A stretch of DNA of 64,000 nt from Pedosphaera parvula Ellin514 (GCF_000172555.1 NZ_ABOX02000036.1:1-64000), one strand, 5' to 3'; positions 45,001 to 53,863 are shown, counted from the first letter of the stretch. Program-made: numbers and translations. Notes: generated from the letters alone by a model not told the origin.

Positions 45001-46202
45001 TTGGCGAGTTGATTTTCCGCGCGCTGTAGTGTTGGCCCAAGGTTTACATCGATCTGGCTGACACGGATGGTGAATCCGGGATTGGCGCTCACGAGCGATG
45101 GCGTAGCGATCAGGTTGGTGGGGAGAGTGGTATAGGTAGCGACGGTGAACCCATATTGAAAGGTGTTCGTATTCGGCGTTGGGGTGGCATTATCCGCAAA
45201 AGTCAAACTGACCGAGTGGGTTGAACCGGACGTGAAGAGGGCTGGCGGAGTGAAGCTGATCAGGGTGCTGGGAGCAGATTGAGTGATGCTGGAAGCGACA
45301 TTAGTGCCATCCAACGTTAGCACAATCGTGTTCGTATCCACCGAACTGGTATTATCAGAAAGGGTGATGTTAATTGGACTGTCTCCGCGCACGTTTCTGC
45401 CAATAGGGGCAAACGATTGTACAAATGGCTGGGCATTTGTGAAAGTTGTTATATTCAGGTTATCTATGAAGTGATTATCATTTTGTCCCCCGGTGCGAGC
45501 GCCAAAGCCGAAGTGCCCACCGGTAGTTGGTGAAAGGCTCACGAACAAATTGGTATAAACTGGTACGCCATCGTAATAAACGTCCAGGGTGCTATCAGGA
45601 TTGAGTTGAATGACAACATCGACGAATGCATTGGCCCTGATTCCTGGAAAAGAGGCGGTTGCCACTTCAAACCCGCCCACCTTGACGTCGATCGAAGGAG
45701 CAGCATCGTTGGGATCTGTTGTATTAAGAAATGTGTCGAATTCCACTGTCAAGCCGGTGCCTGCGCCTTCTTCCCCCAGTGGGAAAACTCCAAACGGCAG
45801 ATCCGGAGCAAAATTAAAGCTAAACCCGTCCGCCGCAGAACCGCCACCCACCAGCGCTTTGAACGAAGCGGTGAAACTCACCACTGGTTGGCCTGCGTCC
45901 AGATCATTTGTGATAACAAAGGTTCCAGTTTGGCTGGCAGTTGTGGTTGTTAATTTAAGACAGCCGCTATTCGAAAACCCTCCATTCGTGGAGACCACCG
46001 CGTTTCCAAACACAGCAGACCCTGCGGGTACACCGGAATTGAAATCAGTGACGAAACTGCCAGCCTGTGCAGAAACCGTTGCTCCAAGCAAAATACTGCT
46101 GGCAAAGGCGGCGTATTTCGTCAGGAACCGGGAAACGACAAGGGGTGTAATATTCAAGTTTTGAATACGAGTTAAGAGTAAACACTTTTTTATAGAGGTC
46201 AT
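42021..46202 (-). CDS. Giant secreted protein with lectin-like, Ig-like and PA14 domains
   Basis: A 1393-residue exported protein. A signal peptide (FASSILLGATVSAQA) is followed by an L-type lectin/concanavalin-like domain (about 48-250, with GGSAADGFSFNFAPD and LTVEFDTFLN). Next come beta-sandwich repeats, a beta-propeller-like middle (RLYTLDSGSGIIAFSLAP at its end) and two Ig-like domains (VLDFPLVITNQPVSQVVAVG, FTYQWSLNGTNVAGATLSSL). A PA14 domain follows (YTFYTRTDDGARLWVNGQKI, about 1190-1325). The last 60 residues (LILNWTGSYTLQSS to FFRLISE) are shared with the 39.6 kb protein. The domain set points to carbohydrate binding outside the cell. Confidence 0.82.
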   Translation of the reverse strand: MTSIKKCLLLTRIQNLNITPLVVSRFLTKYAAFASSILLGATVSAQAGSFVTDFNSGVPAGSAVFGNAVVSTNGGFSNSGCLKLTTTTASQTGTFVITNDLDAGQPVVSFTASFKALVGGGSAADGFSFNFAPDLPFGVFPLGEEGAGTGLTVEFDTFLNTTDPNDAAPSIDVKVGGFEVATASFPGIRANAFVDVVIQLNPDSTLDVYYDGVPVYTNLFVSLSPTTGGHFGFGARTGGQNDNHFIDNLNITTFTNAQPFVQSFAPIGRNVRGDSPINITLSDNTSSVDTNTIVLTLDGTNVASSITQSAPSTLISFTPPALFTSGSTHSVSLTFADNATPTPNTNTFQYGFTVATYTTLPTNLIATPSLVSANPGFTIRVSQIDVNLGPTLQRAENQLANRLIDPTTSLPYTNLATPNPIDASFIYQETNTLNYSLTFDQGNFTPDISMPGIPGTTGGATNIALDAVTYLHLTPGLYTLGVNSSDGFKLTEAANADVFATQARAFDGVRAAADSTFTFAVTQTGYYPFRVIYFAGGLEPANPGTTDPSLEFFSTDVNGVKTLVNDTNVAGYIPAFQAAATKPYISVLNPAPGDTGVPRAATINATLVDGSITVQTNTIQIQLNGVVVTPAITSGGAGITSVQYQPATPLSPNSTNTVQIAFTDTSSTRRTNSYQFVVENILTQLWAIPPASAANPTWAKWITSAGTERGLAYNPKTGHVLVISRNSATGADGPNALGVGVFDGNTGLYIKQLNLGTIASTGVGTFKLNMIDIADDGAIYACNLTTSWATVPLIIYRWQDENSTPTTAFSGLALGGSTRCGDDFVVRRSGAGTQILVSGNSAVNTVPIFSTTDGINFTGIALSVANLPNASVRLGLAFGCGNTFYGQTTANSTKFVSFNSPTSTVASLTASYAIYDKQGSPGFGPIGVDIANQRLIGDLTLPNTGSSHSMNLFDLNALVVAPTTNSPVDAKPFAVSVGTFGTGSVDFTPDGSRLYTLDSGSGIIAFSLAPKLAAPSICSQPQNYIVPRGGLGFFDVGSIGSLQNYQWRLNGANLAGATNRTLDLPNVQLANLGNYTVVITNSLGLITSSIAVLDFPLVITNQPVSQVVAVGGAASFSVAADGNSPFTYQWSLNGTNVAGATLSSLTINNAQQSNAGGYTVLVTDPLGQTATSLVASLTVGTLGNGTGLNGDYYSNQLKTFASSPDLNRIDPTIDFDFGSGSPDPLITVDNFTIRWTGQVQPLYSQTYTFYTRTDDGARLWVNGQKIVDRWIDQGPTEASGTISLVANQKYDIIMEYYEHAVGAVAQLSWSSLGQVKQIIPQTQLYPGVSAPNPKLTAAGVSNGTNLILNWTGSYTLQSSPNVEGPYVDVTGSTSPYTNDLTANPQMFFRLISE

Positions 46203-46413
46203 AGACTTGATGACGGGTTAGCGACAGGGCCATGCCATGCAACGTTTACTACGGGGAACTTTATTGTTATAGAAACCGGCTATGGGGAAGTCAAGACACA
46301 AGTAGTCCAGCACCCTAACATATTTATGTAGAGTAAGAGATTTGAGGCGAAAGAACCAATCGTTCAGCAGCAGGTCGGTGAGGGAGCAGGCTCGTTTCGG
46401 CGAATGAAAAAGT

Positions 46414-48714
46414 TTATTCCCAACCAAGCAGGCGCCCGCCTTGGTATGTAATGAAGGCAAGCAACCAGGCAAGCGCTCCCATGTAGAGCCATTGAAACGC
46501 CGGCCATTTCCAGGAATTGGTTTCGCGGCGAACCACGGCTACTGTGCTTACGCATTGAAGAGCAAAGACGTAGAAGACCATCAAGGCGACGGCGGTCAAA
46601 GGAGTATAAATCGGTTTGCCGTCGGCACGTGTCTGCTTCGTTAAAGTCTGCGCCAGACTGGGCGTGATGCTTTCTGAGCTTTCAGCCTTGCCAAGATTGT
46701 ACACCGTTGACATGGTGCTTACGAAAACTTCACGAGCCGCAAAGGACGCAACGATGCCGATGCCGATTTTCCAATCAAATCCCAGTGGTGCGATGGCCGG
46801 CTCGATAAATTGCCCCATGCGTCCGGCAAAGCTGTAACGGAGTTTGGCACCGCTTTCTTCCTTCTCGAGCTCCGCGAGCTTTTCGGTGGCTGCATTGGAG
46901 TCGGTTGGCGACTTCGATACTGCTGCGAGAATCGCCTGGCGTTGCAGGTCATACTTTTGGTTCAACTCAGCACTGCGCGGATAGGTAGCCAAAAACCAAA
47001 GCAGTATGTTGATGCCAAGAATGACAGTTCCCGCGCGGCGCAGGAACAATCTCGAGCGATCCCACATGTGCCGGAGAACGACCCGGGCGAGTGGCCGTTT
47101 GTAAGGCGGGAGTTCCATAATAAGCATGGGTGTCTCGCCCTTGAGCAAAGTCTTTTTGAAAAGCCAGGCCATCAGCAAAGCAACGACAATCCCAAGCAGG
47201 TACATGGATAGCATGGTGAGGCCAGGTAACCGGAGGAATCCCAGGAAGCGTTTATTGGGAATGCAGGCAGCGATGAGCAGGGTGTAAACTGGCAATCTCG
47301 CAGAGCAACTCATCAAGGGGGCGACCAGGATAGTGACGAGTCGGTCTTTGGGGCTTTCTATCGTCCGTGTGGCCATGATTCCTGGAATGGCGCAGGCGAA
47401 GGAGCTGAGCATGGGAATGAAGCTCTTGCCGTGCAGCCCGACCTTGCTCATCAAACGATCCATTAAAAATGCAGCGCGTGCCATGTAGCCCGTGTCTTCC
47501 AGAAGCCCGATAAATAGAAACAGCAAAAGAATTTGCGGCAGGAAAACAATCACGGCACCAACGCCGGCAATGATCCCGCCCACCAACAAACTGTTCAAAT
47601 CCCCGGCAGGGATCGAGCGGCCTACCCATCCCCCAAACCAATCGACTCCGGCCTGAATGGCATCCATGGGGATGCGCGCAAAGCTGAAGATGCTTTGAAA
47701 CATCAGCGCCATGATCCCTAAGAAAATTAAAGTGCCCCACACCTTGTGGGTCAGGATGGCATCGAGTTTGTCACTGAAGCTTTCCTGATCGAGTTGCGTC
47801 TCCGTCACCACTTCCTGATAAATTTTGGCGACGCTCGTATAACGGGCTTCGATGGGAACACCCCGCCAATCGATCTGTGCGGCATCCAATCTTTGGCGTG
47901 CGGCTTCGACGGCCTGAAGAATATGGGCAGGATAATGTTCAAGACTGGAGGCAATGGCCTTTTCATTACTCAGAATAAGCAAGGCTTCAGCGGTTGCCTG
48001 GGTGCGATGCTCGTGAAAAGTAATGGCAAGCTGGGAAGCGATGTCTGCCGTTTCCTTCGAAAAGGATGCCGGCAGATCAGCGAATTGGCGGGGGGTTGTC
48101 TTTGGCGGCTTCGAGCGCAGACAAGAAAGTATTCGGTCGCGCATTTCCGGAATGCCGTTGCCGGAACTTGCGACCAGGGGAATTACTGCAGTTCCGAGGG
48201 ACTTGGCGAGCGCCTGGATATCAATCTGATGGCCGTTGCTCTCAGCCACATCGATCATGTTTAAAGCGATGAGGGTGGGGTAGCCCAATTCAATAACCTG
48301 GGTTGCATAGTAGAGATTACGCTGCAGGTTTGACGCATCCACCACGATCACAATCAACGCAGGAGCCGGGAGTTGTGGCAGACGATGCAAAAGTACATCG
48401 CGGGAGACCTGTTCATCCAGAGATTGTGGACTCAGGCTGTACGTGCCCGGCAGGTCCAGCACCTTGATGCCCATTTCCGGCGGACTTCCCATGAGACGCC
48501 CCTCCTTGCGTTCCACAGTGACGCCGGCATAATTCCCTACTTTGGCCCGCAGACCGGTAAGGGCATTAAATATAGTGGTCTTTCCGCAATTTGGATTTCC
48601 AGTGAGAATGACGTAGTTTTCAGACGCAGCCGCCGGACGTTGATCGCCCAAACCGGGTGGTTCGTTTGATTGACGAGATACCCCTTCATCCGTGTTGGCA
48701 GGTCCTGAACTCAT
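46414..48714 (-). CDS. feoB: Ferrous iron transport protein B
   Basis: FeoB is the inner-membrane Fe2+ transporter with a cytoplasmic GTPase. At 766 residues it shows G1 (GNPNCGKTTIFNALTG), G3 (LDLPGTYSLSP) and G4 (ALNMIDV). The Gate regions and core helices follow (MLSSFACAIPGIMATRTIES, MSCSARLPVYTLLIAACIPN and, later, FAAREVFVSTMSTVYNLG). The N-terminus carries about 35 extra residues before the G domain. It follows the second feoA by 19 bp. Confidence 0.96.
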   Translation of the reverse strand: MSSGPANTDEGVSRQSNEPPGLGDQRPAAASENYVILTGNPNCGKTTIFNALTGLRAKVGNYAGVTVERKEGRLMGSPPEMGIKVLDLPGTYSLSPQSLDEQVSRDVLLHRLPQLPAPALIVIVVDASNLQRNLYYATQVIELGYPTLIALNMIDVAESNGHQIDIQALAKSLGTAVIPLVASSGNGIPEMRDRILSCLRSKPPKTTPRQFADLPASFSKETADIASQLAITFHEHRTQATAEALLILSNEKAIASSLEHYPAHILQAVEAARQRLDAAQIDWRGVPIEARYTSVAKIYQEVVTETQLDQESFSDKLDAILTHKVWGTLIFLGIMALMFQSIFSFARIPMDAIQAGVDWFGGWVGRSIPAGDLNSLLVGGIIAGVGAVIVFLPQILLLFLFIGLLEDTGYMARAAFLMDRLMSKVGLHGKSFIPMLSSFACAIPGIMATRTIESPKDRLVTILVAPLMSCSARLPVYTLLIAACIPNKRFLGFLRLPGLTMLSMYLLGIVVALLMAWLFKKTLLKGETPMLIMELPPYKRPLARVVLRHMWDRSRLFLRRAGTVILGINILLWFLATYPRSAELNQKYDLQRQAILAAVSKSPTDSNAATEKLAELEKEESGAKLRYSFAGRMGQFIEPAIAPLGFDWKIGIGIVASFAAREVFVSTMSTVYNLGKAESSESITPSLAQTLTKQTRADGKPIYTPLTAVALMVFYVFALQCVSTVAVVRRETNSWKWPAFQWLYMGALAWLLAFITYQGGRLLGWE

Positions 48715-48733
48715 TGGCTGGGGAGTGCAGGGT

Positions 48734-48985
48734 TCAAGGCTTGGGAGCCAAAGGTTTTACCCAGATCTGGTCCGCCTCGTGTTTGCGCAAGGTCAAATGA
48801 TATCCACGGACTTTAATTTCCACGGGATCACCGAGCGGCGCAAAGCGGACGAGTTCGACGGGAGTGCCTACGAGTAATCCCATTTCCATCAATCGGGGGC
48901 GACTGGTAGAAGGAAGTTTTATATCCGTGACAGTTGCCGTGGTTCCGACAGCGACCGAGGTCAGCGGCTGGATGGCATCAGACAT
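48734..48985 (-). CDS. feoA: FeoA-family protein, second copy
   Basis: An 83-residue SH3-like FeoA protein that assists FeoB in the cytoplasm. Family features are RLMEMGLLVGTPVELVRFAP and the closing YHLTLRKHEADQIWV. It lies between the first feoA and feoB, with a five-base gap to the first. Two tandem FeoA proteins before FeoB are known in several phyla. Confidence 0.9.
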   Translation of the reverse strand: MSDAIQPLTSVAVGTTATVTDIKLPSTSRPRLMEMGLLVGTPVELVRFAPLGDPVEIKVRGYHLTLRKHEADQIWVKPLAPKP

Positions 48986-48990
48986 AGGGC

Positions 48991-49290
48991 TTAAGCCACT
49001 TTGAGACGTGAGGAAACCGGTTCAACCATGATGGATTCAGCCAATTGCGAACTGATTCCAAGACGGGCATTGCAGACCTGACAGATTAGATTTCCGTTGC
49101 GGCTGATCAGTTTGATGGTCTGTTGCTCACAGAAACCCATTTCGCGCAGGCGACCGGTGATTTCTTCTGGAGCGGAAAGCTGTTTGATGCAAACGACTGT
49201 GCCTGCCTGAACCCGGCTGAGCGGGCAGATGGAGGGTTGGGCACATTGACCTTCCCGAACGACGTTCGATGATTGCACAGATCCGTTCAC
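48991..49290 (-). CDS. FeoA-family protein, first copy
   Basis: A 99-residue FeoA-domain protein (about residues 25-95: GTVVCIKQLSAPEEITGRLR, EMGFCEQQTIKLISRNGNLI). It has a cysteine-bearing N-terminal extension (CAQPSICPLSRV) and another cysteine pair in LICQVCNARLG, which could bind metal. It opens the iron operon. In the 120 bp upstream an imperfect inverted sequence (TTGCAACTAAGTCTCAATTG on the minus strand, about 49307-49326) could be an iron-regulator site, but the match is not firm. Confidence 0.85.
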   Translation of the reverse strand: MNGSVQSSNVVREGQCAQPSICPLSRVQAGTVVCIKQLSAPEEITGRLREMGFCEQQTIKLISRNGNLICQVCNARLGISSQLAESIMVEPVSSRLKVA

Positions 49291-49411
49291 TGGGAAGCAA
49301 GTTATGCCAATTGAGACTTAGTTGCAAGAAGGAATTTGAATCGAAACGACCGAAAGCAAACAATAAAACCTGCACAACCAAGCATCGGTTCGCGACTCGG
49401 AGAACAATCAG

Positions 49412-50254
49412 TTAATATGTCGTAAACCTGATGATTTTCTGCAAGTCAATATTGGGTGTGCCAATCCCACTGGGGGAAGTCCATTGAGCAGTGGTATTGG
49501 TATCATTCATTTTGAATATCTCGGCATGGCCATCCGCGAAATTCCAGGAGAACGCATTGGCGTGGCGCCGTGTAGGAGCATCGAGAAATTTGGCACCAGT
49601 TAGATCAACCAGGAACATGCCGTCATTGATGCTGCTGGTGTCCTCATCTATCAATACCCATGTCTCCGAGGGTTTGGTGATTTGGATGCTTTTCGTAAAA
49701 AACGTATGAGTCAGACCGGATGGGGATTGCCAGTAACTGGGATTTCCTCCTTCACCGTATGCTATGCCGCCCACCCAACCATTCATGGACAAACTGCGCA
49801 AGACTGGTACACCCCTCCAATTATTTTTATCTGCTGGACAATGATATACTCCGGCACTCTTCACATAGGGCCAGAACTTGCCTTGTTCCAACGCATATTG
49901 ATTGGTGCCATCATAGAGGGGTGGTGGGCCATATGTAGCGTTGGGGCCCGACGCAGCACAATTGCCGGGACACCAGGTATAAGGGTTTACGCCAGTAGTA
50001 GGAGTGAGAGGAGAAGTGCCGATCGGGTATGCAGGAGCAATAAAGCCTCCGCTATCGTCGGCATACATCACAAAGGCTAATCCCAACTGCCGCATGTTAC
50101 TTGTGCACGCAGTTCGCTGCGCCTTCAGTTTTGCTTTGGCAAGCGCAGGCAAGAGGAGCCCCGCAAGAATCGCGATAATGGCAATAACTACAAGGAGTTC
50201 GATCAGCGTAAACGCGCGGTATGCAAAACCGGGCCGGACTCGAGCGTGTTTCAT
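49412..50254 (-). CDS. Prepilin-type protein with H-X9-DG-like end
   Basis: A 280-residue protein starting with a prepilin-like helix ([20 protein letters not shown]), with R-A before FTLIE where many have G. The rest is a beta-rich extracellular domain of the kind abundant in Verrucomicrobia and Planctomycetes ([28 protein letters not shown]). It closes with [19 protein letters not shown], matching the H-X9-DG signature. These proteins may form pseudopili; their function is unknown. ATG at 50254 puts the helix near the N-terminus. Confidence 0.85.
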   Translation of the reverse strand: MKHARVRPGFAYRAFTLIELLVVIAIIAILAGLLLPALAKAKLKAQRTACTSNMRQLGLAFVMYADDSGGFIAPAYPIGTSPLTPTTGVNPYTWCPGNCAASGPNATYGPPPLYDGTNQYALEQGKFWPYVKSAGVYHCPADKNNWRGVPVLRSLSMNGWVGGIAYGEGGNPSYWQSPSGLTHTFFTKSIQITKPSETWVLIDEDTSSINDGMFLVDLTGAKFLDAPTRRHANAFSWNFADGHAEIFKMNDTNTTAQWTSPSGIGTPNIDLQKIIRFTTY

Positions 50255-50404
50255 AAAGGCAATATGGAGTAACGAATTTTCAACTACAAGCCTGTGCATC
50301 GAAACGCACAGTACGCAGTTTGTGTAATAGCATTAGCAGTTTGCAAATGAGAGGTCAATTAGTTGTAAGTGCTTCTTATGGCTCAAATCAGGTGGCAACA
50401 AGAA

Positions 50405-50438
50405 AAAAAGAGGTCTTCATCGCTGAAGGCCTCTTTTG
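50405..50438 (-). terminator. Terminator of the PEP-CTERM gene
   Basis: On the minus strand AGAGGCCTTC and GAAGACCTCT pair (one mismatch, loop AGCGAT) and TTTTTTTCT follows. It starts 22 bp after the stop codon. Confidence 0.9.
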
Positions 50439-50459
50439 TTTAATATGTGATAATCAAGA

Positions 50460-51623
50460 TCACTTCTCACCACGGACACGACGGAACAGGAACATCATAC
50501 CGATGCCGCCGAACAGTCCGAGTGCCAGAGTGGAAGGCTCAGGAACAGGCACAGGAGTGACAAGACCGGTCGCATCAATCTGACCGTGAGCATTGCCAAA
50601 GTCAGCGAAGACGATATCGTCCAGTTGTGCTTGGGTAAAGCCGGTATTGTCTGTGCCGAACTGAAGAGTGCTCGAACCGAGAGTGAAATTGATGATTGTA
50701 AGGTTAAAACTGGTCCAATCAAAGGCTTTACTGTCATCAATAGAAACGGTACCGCTGTTAGCCAGGTCAATCGTAAGGTTACCTTGCAAATCCATTGGGC
50801 CAATGTGCTGGTTTAAGCCTCCAGTTTCAAAAGTCGATGTGCCGGTAACCTTTAAAGCATTGCCGGATCCCAATGCATCCACCTTCGCGGCGGTTATGGT
50901 GCCCTGTTGAATGACATTTGTTCCAACGAATGTATTTGCAGCTGTGCCACCAAGAACAAGTTTGCCTGCCCCGTTTTTAATCAATCCCGAGAAGGTACCT
51001 GTGTTTGTATTGACAATCTGACCACCGCTTGTTGTTCCAATTGTGATCGTCTTTCCCGCCGCAGCAGTGAGGGTAAGGGCGGAAGCACCATTGAGGTTGA
51101 TGGTCCAAGGGGCTGAGGACTGGTTAACGCCGTTGAAGAGCAGGTTACCTCCCGCTGCATTGAAAGTCATTGCAGCGCCTGCTCCTACACCACCAGCACT
51201 AGTGGTGAGTTTCATTGGCACGTTGAAGGTCTGAGTATTGTCATCATTATTAATGATGCCATTGGCCGTGCCTCCCGCCCGCAGGAACCATCCTGGGCCA
51301 GGATTGGAACTGCTGCTAAAAACGAAACCAGAGCCACCTGAGAAGGCATCAAACCTTATGCCGGTTGCGACTCGCCCAAAGCCGCCTAAATCTACTGAGT
51401 GCTGAATCGTTGAGCTGTCTGCATAAATCGCCAGTGTGGTTGCGCCAGCACTTGGCAGCACACCGCCAGTCCAATTTCCAGTGGTCGCCCAGGCAGTGCT
51501 GGAAGTACTGATCCAGGTCGTATCAGCCATGGCTGCTGGCACTATCGCCAGCGTTAATGCGGTGACAACTGCGGCTGAGCCGGCTTTTTGCTTTGAAGAG
51601 CGTAATGATGATTTGTTGTTCAT
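50460..51623 (-). CDS. PEP-CTERM secreted protein with autotransporter-type beta repeats
   Basis: A 387-residue exported protein. The signal peptide ends at about residue 33 (TALTLAIVPAAMADT). The body has autotransporter-associated beta-strand repeats (GAGKLVLGGTAANTFVGTNV) and a leading WISTSSTAWATTGNWTGG stretch. The C-terminus is a textbook PEP-CTERM signal: VPEPSTLALGLFGGIGMMF, then FRRVRGEK. This targets the protein to an exosortase for processing and surface release; no exosortase gene is in the window. A palindromic 14-mer lies 230 bp upstream. Confidence 0.93.
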   Translation of the reverse strand: MNNKSSLRSSKQKAGSAAVVTALTLAIVPAAMADTTWISTSSTAWATTGNWTGGVLPSAGATTLAIYADSSTIQHSVDLGGFGRVATGIRFDAFSGGSGFVFSSSSNPGPGWFLRAGGTANGIINNDDNTQTFNVPMKLTTSAGGVGAGAAMTFNAAGGNLLFNGVNQSSAPWTINLNGASALTLTAAAGKTITIGTTSGGQIVNTNTGTFSGLIKNGAGKLVLGGTAANTFVGTNVIQQGTITAAKVDALGSGNALKVTGTSTFETGGLNQHIGPMDLQGNLTIDLANSGTVSIDDSKAFDWTSFNLTIINFTLGSSTLQFGTDNTGFTQAQLDDIVFADFGNAHGQIDATGLVTPVPVPEPSTLALGLFGGIGMMFLFRRVRGEK

Positions 51624-51854
51624 TTAGTTGCTTCTGTTTCGGACCATTCGTGCCAGTTTTCTACTTCACTAATAAGGACTTCCACGGAAATGTTTTTCAG
51701 ATCACACATGGCATCTCACGGAAGCAATACTTGCTCCAGAAATCCCATTTCCGCCTGCTGACTCAAAGAATTCCGCTTAATTAACCGTCAATTAGAACCA
51801 GCTTTCCCGTTTTGATCGCAATCAGCGTGCCAAAATCTGAATCAGTGGAACCAT

Positions 51855-51868
51855 TACATGTTCATGTA
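51855..51868. promoter_or_regulatory. Palindrome TACATGTTCATGTA, second copy
   Basis: Identical to 41846-41859 over all 14 bases. It lies 230 bp upstream of the PEP-CTERM gene start. Confidence 0.4.
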
Positions 51869-51893
51869 GTAAGTACTTAAATCTGGCAAGCCC

Positions 51894-51937
51894 TGTATTG
51901 GAAATCCTAATGAATCTTGTATTGGAAATCCTAATGA
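51894..51937. repeat. 20-bp direct repeat at a 24-bp step
   Basis: TGTATTGGAAATCCTAATGA occurs perfectly at 51894-51913 and 51918-51937. Two exact copies four bases apart suggest a recent tandem duplication or a two-site binding region. Confidence 0.8.
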
Positions 51938-52139
51938 CCTTATTGACCTAGAAATACTATGTCCATTTGCATGACACTATCGTGTCTCTAATGTCGGGAC
52001 ACTAAGTGCCGAACGTGTATTATATTTTTAAGCTTCTCAACCACTAGGTGATTGTGCATTTTCTCAGGCAAATCTGGGGCGGGGTGGGCAATCTGTTTCG
52101 GTTTTTGCCCTGCGTCCACTTTAATGGAACGGAATCGTC

Positions 52140-52943
52140 ATGTTTCAAAATAAAAAAGTCATCGTAGTCATGCCGGCTTACAATGCCGCCAAAACTTTGC
52201 GTCGCACCTATCACGAGGTGATGGACCAGGGGGTGGTGGACGGAATTATCCTGGTGGATGACAAAAGCAAGGACGACACGGTGGCGGTGGCGAAGACACT
52301 TCCCGGAATTAGGGTGCATGTCCACGAAGTGAACAAGGGTTATGGCGGGAATCAGAAGACATGCTATCGACTCGCACTGGAGGCGGGGGCGGATATTGTA
52401 ATCATGATACACCCCGATTACCAATACACGCCGAAGTTGATTCCGGCCATGGTTTCAATCATTGGCAATGGCCTGCATCCCTGCGTGCTGGGAAGTCGTA
52501 TTTTGGGTAACTATGCGCTTAAGGGGGGTATGCCGCTTTGGAAATACGTGGCGAATCGATTTCTGACACTGGCGGAGAATATTTTATTGGGAGCCAAGCT
52601 CTCGGAATATCACACCGGTTATCGCGCTTTCTCGCGAGAACTGCTGGAAAAAGTTGATACGAGCAGGAATTCTGACGACTTCGTTTTTGATAACCAAATG
52701 TTGGCGCAGATTTTTTGGTATGGCTACACCATCGGAGAGGTGAGTTGTCCTACGAAGTATTTTGCGGAGGCTTCATCGATTAATCTTCGGCGCAGTATTA
52801 AATATGGTTTCGGTTGTCTGGGAACCGGGCTGGGTTACCGCCTGTCGAAGTGGGGAATTAAAAGCTCAGCGCTTTTTCCCAAGCAGACAGTCAAGCTGGA
52901 AAATGAGGTCCAACCGGTCCTGGGAACGAATCAACGTTCCTAA
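52140..52943 (+). CDS. Family 2 glycosyltransferase (dolichyl-phosphate-mannose synthase type)
   Basis: A 267-residue GT-A glycosyltransferase. It opens with VIVVMPAYNAAKTLRRTYHE, has GIILVDDKSKDDT for nucleotide binding, NKGYGGNQKTCYRLALEAG, the metal-binding HPDYQYTP (in place of a plain DxD) and SEYHTGYRAFSRELL. No membrane helix is evident, so it is probably a soluble or peripheral enzyme handing a sugar to a lipid carrier. It stands alone before the efflux operon. Confidence 0.87.
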   Translation: MFQNKKVIVVMPAYNAAKTLRRTYHEVMDQGVVDGIILVDDKSKDDTVAVAKTLPGIRVHVHEVNKGYGGNQKTCYRLALEAGADIVIMIHPDYQYTPKLIPAMVSIIGNGLHPCVLGSRILGNYALKGGMPLWKYVANRFLTLAENILLGAKLSEYHTGYRAFSRELLEKVDTSRNSDDFVFDNQMLAQIFWYGYTIGEVSCPTKYFAEASSINLRRSIKYGFGCLGTGLGYRLSKWGIKSSALFPKQTVKLENEVQPVLGTNQRS

Positions 52944-53123
52944 TTGGGAGCCCTGGAGCATGCGGGAGTATCCTGAGCTGTGGTGCATGAGAGGGCGGAA
53001 TTGGGTGTTTACGATCAGTGTGAATGTGGGTTTATATTGATTTGCAGCAGTTGAGGTGTGATGATCGACAACATGCTGAAGTTTGCTTTGGGAGTTAATT
53101 ATGAGGATGTAGAATAATAGTTG

Positions 53124-53133
53124 ACTAATTAGT
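53124..53133. promoter_or_regulatory. Possible operator of the TetR-controlled efflux operon
   Basis: The perfect 10-bp palindrome ACTAATTAGT overlaps a good -35-like TTGACT (53121-53126), 66 bp before the TetR start codon. The location suits autoregulation. A matching -10 box is not clear. Confidence 0.35.
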
Positions 53134-53198
53134 AAACATGCGTAATTGTTCACTTGAAGAGCAGCGAAAGCACTGCGAAGAAATTTAAAGAATTAATC

Positions 53199-53813
53199 AT
53201 GAGCCGTTGTAGTGATGCCAAAGAACGTTTGATGGGAGCTGTTTCAGAGTTGATCTGGACAGGGTCCTATGGCAGCACGACGATTGATCAAATTTGTGAA
53301 AAGGCGGGGGTTAAAAAGGGAAGTTTCTACTATTTCTTCGATTCCAAGTCCGATCTGGCGATTGCAGCCCTGGATGCGAATTTTAAAGCGAAAAAAGCAC
53401 AACTAGATTCCAATTTTTCCCCGACCGTTCCTCCCTTGGAGCGGATTCGTTGTCTGTGCGACACCTGTTATCAATTCCAGCTCGAAGCCAGGCAGAAATA
53501 TGGCTCTGTGTTGGGATGCCCACTGTGTACGCTTGGAACTGAAGTAAGCACGCAGGATGAAAAACTTCGCGCGAAGATCCAGGAGATATTGGAATATCAC
53601 GGAAAGTATGTTGAGTCAGCCATCCGCGATGCCCACGCGCAGGGGCAGATTCATGCTCCGGACGCCGCTGCGACCGCCCGCATGATTGAAGCTTACTACG
53701 ACGGGATGTTAACGCAGGCCCGCATCAAGAATGATGTGGAAATTCTTAAGGAAGTGCCCACCGGTGTTTTTAAGCTTCTCGGAGTCACAGAGCAAAGACC
53801 ATTAGTGGTATAG
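53199..53813 (+). CDS. TetR/AcrR-family regulator of the efflux operon
   Basis: A 204-residue TetR-type regulator. The HTH is at the N-terminus (GSYGSTTIDQICEKAGVKKG, SFYYFFDSKSDLAIAALD), and the C-terminal ligand domain has RCLCDTCYQFQLEARQKYGS and GCPLCTLGTEVS. Two cysteine pairs are notable and could sense redox or metal. ATG at 53199 is chosen over a TTG at 53154. It is the first gene of a same-strand operon with the RND genes and so probably represses it in the absence of a drug-like ligand. Confidence 0.88.
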   Translation: MSRCSDAKERLMGAVSELIWTGSYGSTTIDQICEKAGVKKGSFYYFFDSKSDLAIAALDANFKAKKAQLDSNFSPTVPPLERIRCLCDTCYQFQLEARQKYGSVLGCPLCTLGTEVSTQDEKLRAKIQEILEYHGKYVESAIRDAHAQGQIHAPDAAATARMIEAYYDGMLTQARIKNDVEILKEVPTGVFKLLGVTEQRPLVV

Positions 53814-53863
53814 ACAGATTTTTTTTGCCCGTTAACTTTACTAAACAGTCAAATACTAATTTT

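Larger units (their letters stand above)
51624..52139. other. 516-bp divergent intergenic region
   Basis: No gene is seen between the PEP-CTERM gene and the glycosyltransferase gene. The region holds a TACATGTTCATGTA palindrome (51855-51868), a 20-bp direct repeat (51894-51937) and a small GACAC-tatc-GTGTC hairpin near 51973. It must carry the promoters of both flanking genes. Confidence 0.5.

Noticed and set aside
46318-46330. Further copy of the ACATGAACATGT palindrome ahead of the 42.0-46.2 kb gene
   Set aside because: ACATATTTATGTA there matches only loosely and is A/T-rich; it is not counted with the three exact copies.
49300-49330. Fur box upstream of the feo operon
   Set aside because: There is an imperfect inverted sequence, but it does not fit the GATAATGATAATCATTATC pattern well enough to list as a site.
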